Shown: positions 7,215-9,971 of the stretch, piece by piece | Position numbering within the stretch: position 1 is the stretch's first letter | How the letters are laid out: each line of letters starts with the position of its first letter | DNA from: an uncultured Cellvibrio sp. | GTDB lineage: Bacteria; Pseudomonadota; Gammaproteobacteria; Pseudomonadales; Cellvibrionaceae | NCBI GenBank assembly: GCA_946482345.1 | Contig: CAMLRJ010000083.1 | Location: forward strand, 1-9,971 | Length of the DNA stretch: 9,971 bases | Direction: 5' to 3' | Made by a program: the position numbers and the translations under genes | Notes under the pieces: generated by a model | Seen by the model: only the letters and a program-made list of their open reading frames with translations | Database searches by the model: none | Told to the model about the DNA's origin: nothing

Positions 7215-7226
7215 GGCTTGTTAAAT
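7215..7226 (-). repeat. attC-type inverse core overlapping a stop codon
   Basis: On the minus strand ATTTAAC (7220-7226) fits the RYYYAAC inverse core exactly and contains the TAA stop of the exonuclease gene. It is followed by AAGCC but by no second half, so only the upstream end of a site remains. Confidence 0.45.
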
Positions 7227-7796
7227 TTTTGCCCGCGCGTTGCCAAAGATATATGGAGCCAGCCGAGCCATGTTACGTGCATCATCGATACCTCGGTGAT
7301 GCACGCCATTAAGTTGAATCTTGCAAATCGATAATGCTTGCGACATTCCATATTTTTTCGAAAAACCCTGTTTTTCTGAGAATCTAATTTTGATATTTAG
7401 ATGAGGAGAACCGATCGGGAACGACAAATTGTGATACCGGCTATCTTGCTCTAGTTGTGATTTATCATAATCGCCCCAAGAGCAAAACAGGAAATTATCA
7501 TACTGGTATAACCATTCCTTGAATGAAGCTATCGCCGCTGAATACTCAGGAGCGTTATCCACATCAGATTGTTTTATAGTCGTCGGCTCTGTGCAGAATT
7601 TTGTCAACTTGGGGTGACGGATTGGTTTAATGAAAGTGCAAAATTCATCTACCACTTCTAAACTTTCTGAATTAACCAGCACAGCCCCAATTTCGATTGT
7701 TTCCATTTCCTTACGTGGAATCGACTGCTTGTCACAACAAGTAGCTTCCAGATCTACTATCAAATAATACTCATAATTTTCCAATTCATTACTCAC
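7221..7796 (-). CDS. DEDDh 3'-5' exonuclease, ERI-1/KapD-like, 191 aa
   Basis: All three exonuclease motifs are present: ExoI VDLEAT with D15 and E17, ExoII WGDYD with D111, and ExoIII HHRGIDDARN with H167 and D172 spaced H-x4-D. Family members bind two divalent metals and remove nucleotides from 3' ends of RNA or DNA. The ERI-1/KapD branch is suggested by CSWGDYDKSQL and by GMSQAL before the HHRGIDDA motif. At 191 residues it is a full single-domain enzyme with no partner domain. The start is GTG 7796; the nearest ATG is out of frame and stops at once. It sits directly downstream of the cleanest attC-like site (7812-7861), and its stop forms part of an inverse core. Substrate unknown; cassette cargo. 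Confidence 0.92.
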   Translation of the reverse strand: MSNELENYEYYLIVDLEATCCDKQSIPRKEMETIEIGAVLVNSESLEVVDEFCTFIKPIRHPKLTKFCTEPTTIKQSDVDNAPEYSAAIASFKEWLYQYDNFLFCSWGDYDKSQLEQDSRYHNLSFPIGSPHLNIKIRFSEKQGFSKKYGMSQALSICKIQLNGVHHRGIDDARNMARLAPYIFGNARAKI

Positions 7797-7811
7797 ATAA
7801 TTTCAAAAAAA

Positions 7812-7861
7812 ATTTAACGCCGAATCCAGCACCGAGGGTGCGATATTTGAGCCTGTTATAC
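7812..7861 (-). repeat. Compact attC site (best example in window)
   Basis: On the minus strand it runs from GTATAAC to GTTAAAT, the latter an exact GTTRRRY core, over 50 bases. The centre is a hairpin: GCACC (7829-7833) with GGTGC (7837-7841) around GAG, continued by ATC/GAT after two unpaired bases (C7827, A7828). Short length, central stem, extrahelical bases and a core at the end facing the next gene are the defining marks of attC. It lies between the lipoprotein stop (7865) and the exonuclease start (7796). Confidence 0.82.
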
Positions 7862-7864
7862 ATT

Positions 7865-8296
7865 TTACTGCACTCTAGTTAAGTTGATTTCATTGGGAAA
7901 TTGATTATTTCTACACATCAATGAATCTGTATTGCTTAACTCACAATTTATTGAAAATGAATTAAACGACCTGCCGTTAGTACATCTACCTTTTTCAGTG
8001 ATTATTACAAACTTACTTTCTTTATCCTGTTGTTTTATTTCGCCTTCGCTGGAGCATATAGTTGGTTTGTCAACTCTTCCGTGAAGTGATGACTGGTTTG
8101 AATATCTCAAATTGGCTGTAACTTTATTGTTATTTTTCAGGCAGATAGTTAGGTGGTTAACTGCTCCTTCTTTTTCAAAATTTAAAGCGCCAACATAACA
8201 GCTGTTTAACGGGTACCAACTTGGTACATCTTTATTAGAAGTACATCCTGAAATGATTAATATTAATACCGCAATTGAAATAATATTATTCGACAT
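7865..8296 (-). CDS. Cysteine-rich lipoprotein, 143 aa
   Basis: The start is taken at ATG 8296, with AAGAG at a good distance. From there MSNNIISIAVLILIISGC is a lipoprotein signal with lipobox ISGC, so Cys18 would be lipidated and the protein anchored in the inner or outer membrane facing the periplasm. The frame is also open upstream to 8455, but that 53-residue extension is translated attC-like DNA and would put the lipobox in the middle, so it is rejected. The mature part has six further cysteines spread through short strand-like segments (NSCYV, LTICLK, TICSS, KGRCTN, SINCEL, LMCRN), suggesting three disulfides. No family is recognised. The compact attC site follows four bases after the stop. 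Confidence 0.8.
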   Translation of the reverse strand: MSNNIISIAVLILIISGCTSNKDVPSWYPLNSCYVGALNFEKEGAVNHLTICLKNNNKVTANLRYSNQSSLHGRVDKPTICSSEGEIKQQDKESKFVIITEKGRCTNGRSFNSFSINCELSNTDSLMCRNNQFPNEINLTRVQ

Positions 8297-8314
8297 AAAT
8301 TTCTCTTGTGTAAT

Positions 8315-8453
8315 GTTAAGCTCAGCCGTACTTTGTAAGTTGGGTTTTTGTGGAATACTTTTGCGCAGCAAAACCACAAAGCTGTGATTATTGTTCATCT
8401 CACGCATAACGCTATAAAAAGGAAAATCTGTCAATTTGAGAGCTTTGTTATGC
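8315..8453 (-). repeat. attC-like recombination site, long form (site C)
   Basis: On the minus strand it opens with GCATAACAAAGC just after the first cassette gene and closes with GCTTAAC (8315-8321). Inside, TTTGTGG (8347-8353) pairs with CCACAAA (8374-8380), then TTTTGC with GCAAAA around GCA after a five-base one-sided bulge. A second perfect inverted pair, GCATAAC (8404-8410) and GTTATGC (8447-8453), bounds a 50-base sub-element. The element may be one long site or two nested ones. Confidence 0.65.
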
Positions 8454-8475
8454 ATTTACCTTACCCTCTGCAATT

Positions 8476-8856
8476 TTAGCTCAACATTTGTGAGCTATTT
8501 AGCTTCTCTATTTCGAACGTATAACGATCTTCCAGAACTTTTTCATCCGGATACTTCGGGTAGGTAATTTCGTACTTTTCCAATTGAACATATTTAATTC
8601 TATAGACCCTTTTCGAAAGTGAAAAATCCTTGGACTCACCGAGCTCAATGAATTGAACCAATGCTACATCTTGTTTGGAATTAGGGTTAGCGCCATAAAT
8701 CTGCCAATCGTTCTCTAGGGCTTCCTTTGTTGAGCAGAAAACCTCTAACTTTGGTTTTCCGTGCTCAATGATGTAAGTAAATTTAACAATCAGATCCTCG
8801 AATAAAGCGAAGTTAGTATTCATCGCAATTCTATCTAGCTGAAACTTTAATGCCAT
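8476..8856 (-). CDS. First cassette gene, 126 aa, unknown function
   Basis: ATG 8856 gives 126 residues; an alternative start at Met12 (8823) is possible because neither has a good ribosome site. The protein is soluble, mixed strand and helix, with charged segments (RVYRIKYVQLEKYEITYPKYP, EDRYTFEIEKL) and no catalytic motif I can see. No signal or membrane segment is present. It is the gene closest to the inward promoter at 8928-8957, so it is probably the best expressed of the array. It is followed by site C and preceded by a GTTATGC core at 8902-8908. It does not match a family I recognise. Confidence 0.72.
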   Translation of the reverse strand: MALKFQLDRIAMNTNFALFEDLIVKFTYIIEHGKPKLEVFCSTKEALENDWQIYGANPNSKQDVALVQFIELGESKDFSLSKRVYRIKYVQLEKYEITYPKYPDEKVLEDRYTFEIEKLNSSQMLS

Positions 8857-8901
8857 ATAAATTATTTAGGTTAAAAATTCGCATAGTCTGAAAATGGGCT
8901 T

Positions 8902-8908
8902 GCATAAC
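8902..8908 (-). other. Recombination core-like GTTATGC at the array entrance
   Basis: On the minus strand GTTATGC lies about 45 bases before the first cassette gene. The same heptamer, in either orientation, bounds the sub-element of site C (8404-8410, 8447-8453). Its place after the promoter and before the first gene is where an attI or first attC core would be. A heptamer alone is weak evidence. Confidence 0.4.
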
Positions 8909-8914
8909 AGTTTA

Positions 8915-8980
8915 ATACACTGCACCGACTATATATCTCCGCGCCGCATTATTTCAAGTATTTGGTAGTGAGCACTGTAT
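8915..8980. repeat. Imperfect inverted repeat around the array promoter
   Basis: ATACACTGC (8915-8923) and GCACTGTAT (8972-8980) pair at eight of nine positions with 48 bases between them, which include the promoter at 8928-8957. This may be a remnant recombination site, an operator or chance. Confidence 0.35.
8928..8957 (-). promoter_or_regulatory. Sigma-70 promoter facing into the cassette array
   Basis: On the minus strand TTGAAA (8952-8957) and TATAGT (8928-8933) are separated by 18 bases, each one base from consensus. Transcription would start near 8920, cross the GTTATGC core and enter the first cassette gene. Position and direction are those of an integron Pc promoter, but no integrase gene is present, so it could instead be a native promoter taken over by the array. 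Confidence 0.6.
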
Positions 8981-9018
8981 ATCTTCTATGAAAACTGACC
9001 AGAGTAAAAAATTAAATC

Positions 9019-9971
9019 TCAAAACTGCGTATAACGAAATTTCTCAACAGGCACAGGCCGTCCAAAATAATAGCCCTGATATTTAAAACAACCTTCGCTT
9101 TCCAGCCAGTCGCGTTGTTCTTTGGTTTCTACGCCTTCGGCGATTACACTTAATTCCATGCTTTGTGCGAGGCGGATAATCATGCGGGCGATGGCGGCGT
9201 CGTTGGCGTCGGTGAGTATGTCGTTGACGAAGGATTTGTCGATTTTTAATTCGTTAATCGGTAAGCGTTTTAAATAAGACAGTGATGAATAACCGGTTCC
9301 GAAATCATCGAGTGAAAATTTTATACCGTGAATTTTTAATGCGTCCATTTTGGTGATGATGTCTTGTGGGTTATCCACCAACATACTTTCGGTGAGTTCC
9401 AGTTTAAGTTTATGGGGGTCAGCGCCTGTGCTGCGTAATATTTCAAGCAGTTGTTCAACAAAATTAGCTTGTTGGAATTGCCTTGCGCTGACATTAATGG
9501 CCAAGCATAAATCAGTAGTTGCGACATCTTTTGACCAATTTACCAATTGTTTACACGCCGTTTCGACAATCCATTTTCCCAGAGGAAGAATCAAACCCGA
9601 ATCTTCAGCGATAGGAATAAAGTCCAGTGGTGACACCATGCCTCGTTCTGGATGCACCCAACGAATTAATGCTTCTGCTCCGGTTACTTTGCCATCCACA
9701 TTAATTTGTGGTTGATAAAAAAGTTGGAACTGATTTTGTTGTAATGCATCGCGCATTTCATGTTGCAAACTGAATCGCTGTGCGGCTGTAGATTGCATTT
9801 CCGGATCAAAGAAACGAAAGGTATTACGACCTGTAGCCTTGGCGTGATACATGGCCTGATCTGCCTGTTTGAGAAGCTCATCGATAGGTACAGTAGCATC
9901 GCCAAACAAACAAATACCAATACTGGGCGTATTAAAATATCCCTGATTTTCTATTTCATATTCTGCATTCA
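9019..9971 (-). CDS. GGDEF-EAL cyclic-di-GMP enzyme (partial, start outside window)
   Basis: The frame is open to the right edge; the visible part is the end of a GGDEF domain (TPSIGICLFGD, then LLKQADQAMYHAKATGRN) followed by a complete EAL domain. The catalytic diguanylate cyclase segment lies outside the window. EAL motifs are all present: GAEALIRW, INVSARQ, LELTES, DDFGTGYSS, LKIDKSF, AEGVET and YYFGRP, including the Glu, Asn, Asp and Lys residues that hold metal and cyclic di-GMP. An active phosphodiesterase giving linear pGpG is therefore expected; whether the GGDEF half works cannot be seen. The TTG at 9907-9909 is an internal Leu, not a start. The stop at 9019 leaves a 162-base gap before the array, with no clear terminator. 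Confidence 0.96.
   Translation of the reverse strand, partial: NAEYEIENQGYFNTPSIGICLFGDATVPIDELLKQADQAMYHAKATGRNTFRFFDPEMQSTAAQRFSLQHEMRDALQQNQFQLFYQPQINVDGKVTGAEALIRWVHPERGMVSPLDFIPIAEDSGLILPLGKWIVETACKQLVNWSKDVATTDLCLAINVSARQFQQANFVEQLLEILRSTGADPHKLKLELTESMLVDNPQDIITKMDALKIHGIKFSLDDFGTGYSSLSYLKRLPINELKIDKSFVNDILTDANDAAIARMIIRLAQSMELSVIAEGVETKEQRDWLESEGCFKYQGYYFGRPVPVEKFRYTQF

Noticed and set aside
4095..8436. A 14-base match (4095-4108 and 8423-8436) as a shared element
   Set aside because: One match of this length in an AT-rich 10 kb window is close to chance, and the flanks do not align.
4157..8957. CRISPR array as the explanation of the repeated boxes
   Set aside because: The repeats differ in length and sequence, are separated by whole genes, and no cas gene is present.
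9350..9715. Plus-strand 121-codon frame opposite the EAL domain
   Set aside because: It overlaps a fully motif-supported minus-strand gene and has no features of its own.

Overview
The window comes from a Gram-negative proteobacterium, most likely a free-living gammaproteobacterium. The signs are lipoprotein and Sec signal peptides, a hybrid GGDEF-EAL regulator, a very large exported cytochrome c/von Willebrand D protein, and integron-type recombination sites. The genus cannot be fixed from the sequence alone. All convincing genes read on the minus strand, and the two outer genes run off the window.

Region 1 (1-3979) is the 5' part (1326 codons) of one huge exported protein. In order it has a signal peptide, a bacterial repeat domain, a first CxxCH site, a second CxxCH site in a cytochrome-like domain with a Met-Pro/Gly-Gly segment, an acidic Ca-binding-like loop, a von Willebrand factor D-like domain and a fibronectin-III-like domain. 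A two-helix membrane hairpin appears to interrupt that last domain. The intergenic leader (3980-4156) carries a strong Shine-Dalgarno site and little else.

Region 2 (about 4157-8957) reads as a cassette array of the integron type. It holds ten small genes, all on the minus strand, with almost every stop codon followed at once by a TAACA(A)(A)G-type box and a palindromic attC-like element. The elements differ in length (about 50 to 140 bases). The best is a compact site at 7812-7861. Two others share a 47-base block with four mismatches. The cassettes encode a DEDDh exonuclease, a T5orf172-type GIY-YIG protein, two lipoproteins, one other exported protein and five cytoplasmic proteins of unknown function, one of them possibly immunity-like and one possibly a degenerate GNAT. 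No integrase gene is present, and both ends of the array meet ordinary genes, so it fits a CALIN (cluster of attC sites lacking an integrase). At the upstream end a good sigma-70 promoter (8928-8957) faces into the array and is followed by a GTTATGC core, an arrangement like Pc plus a recombination entry point.

Region 3 (9019-9971) is the C-terminal part of a GGDEF-EAL cyclic-di-GMP enzyme with a complete set of EAL catalytic motifs. Its start lies beyond the right edge.

Regions 1 and 3 look like ordinary chromosomal genes. Region 2 looks like acquired cargo: it is visibly more AT-rich, its genes are unrelated to each other, and several have weak ribosome binding sites or GTG starts.
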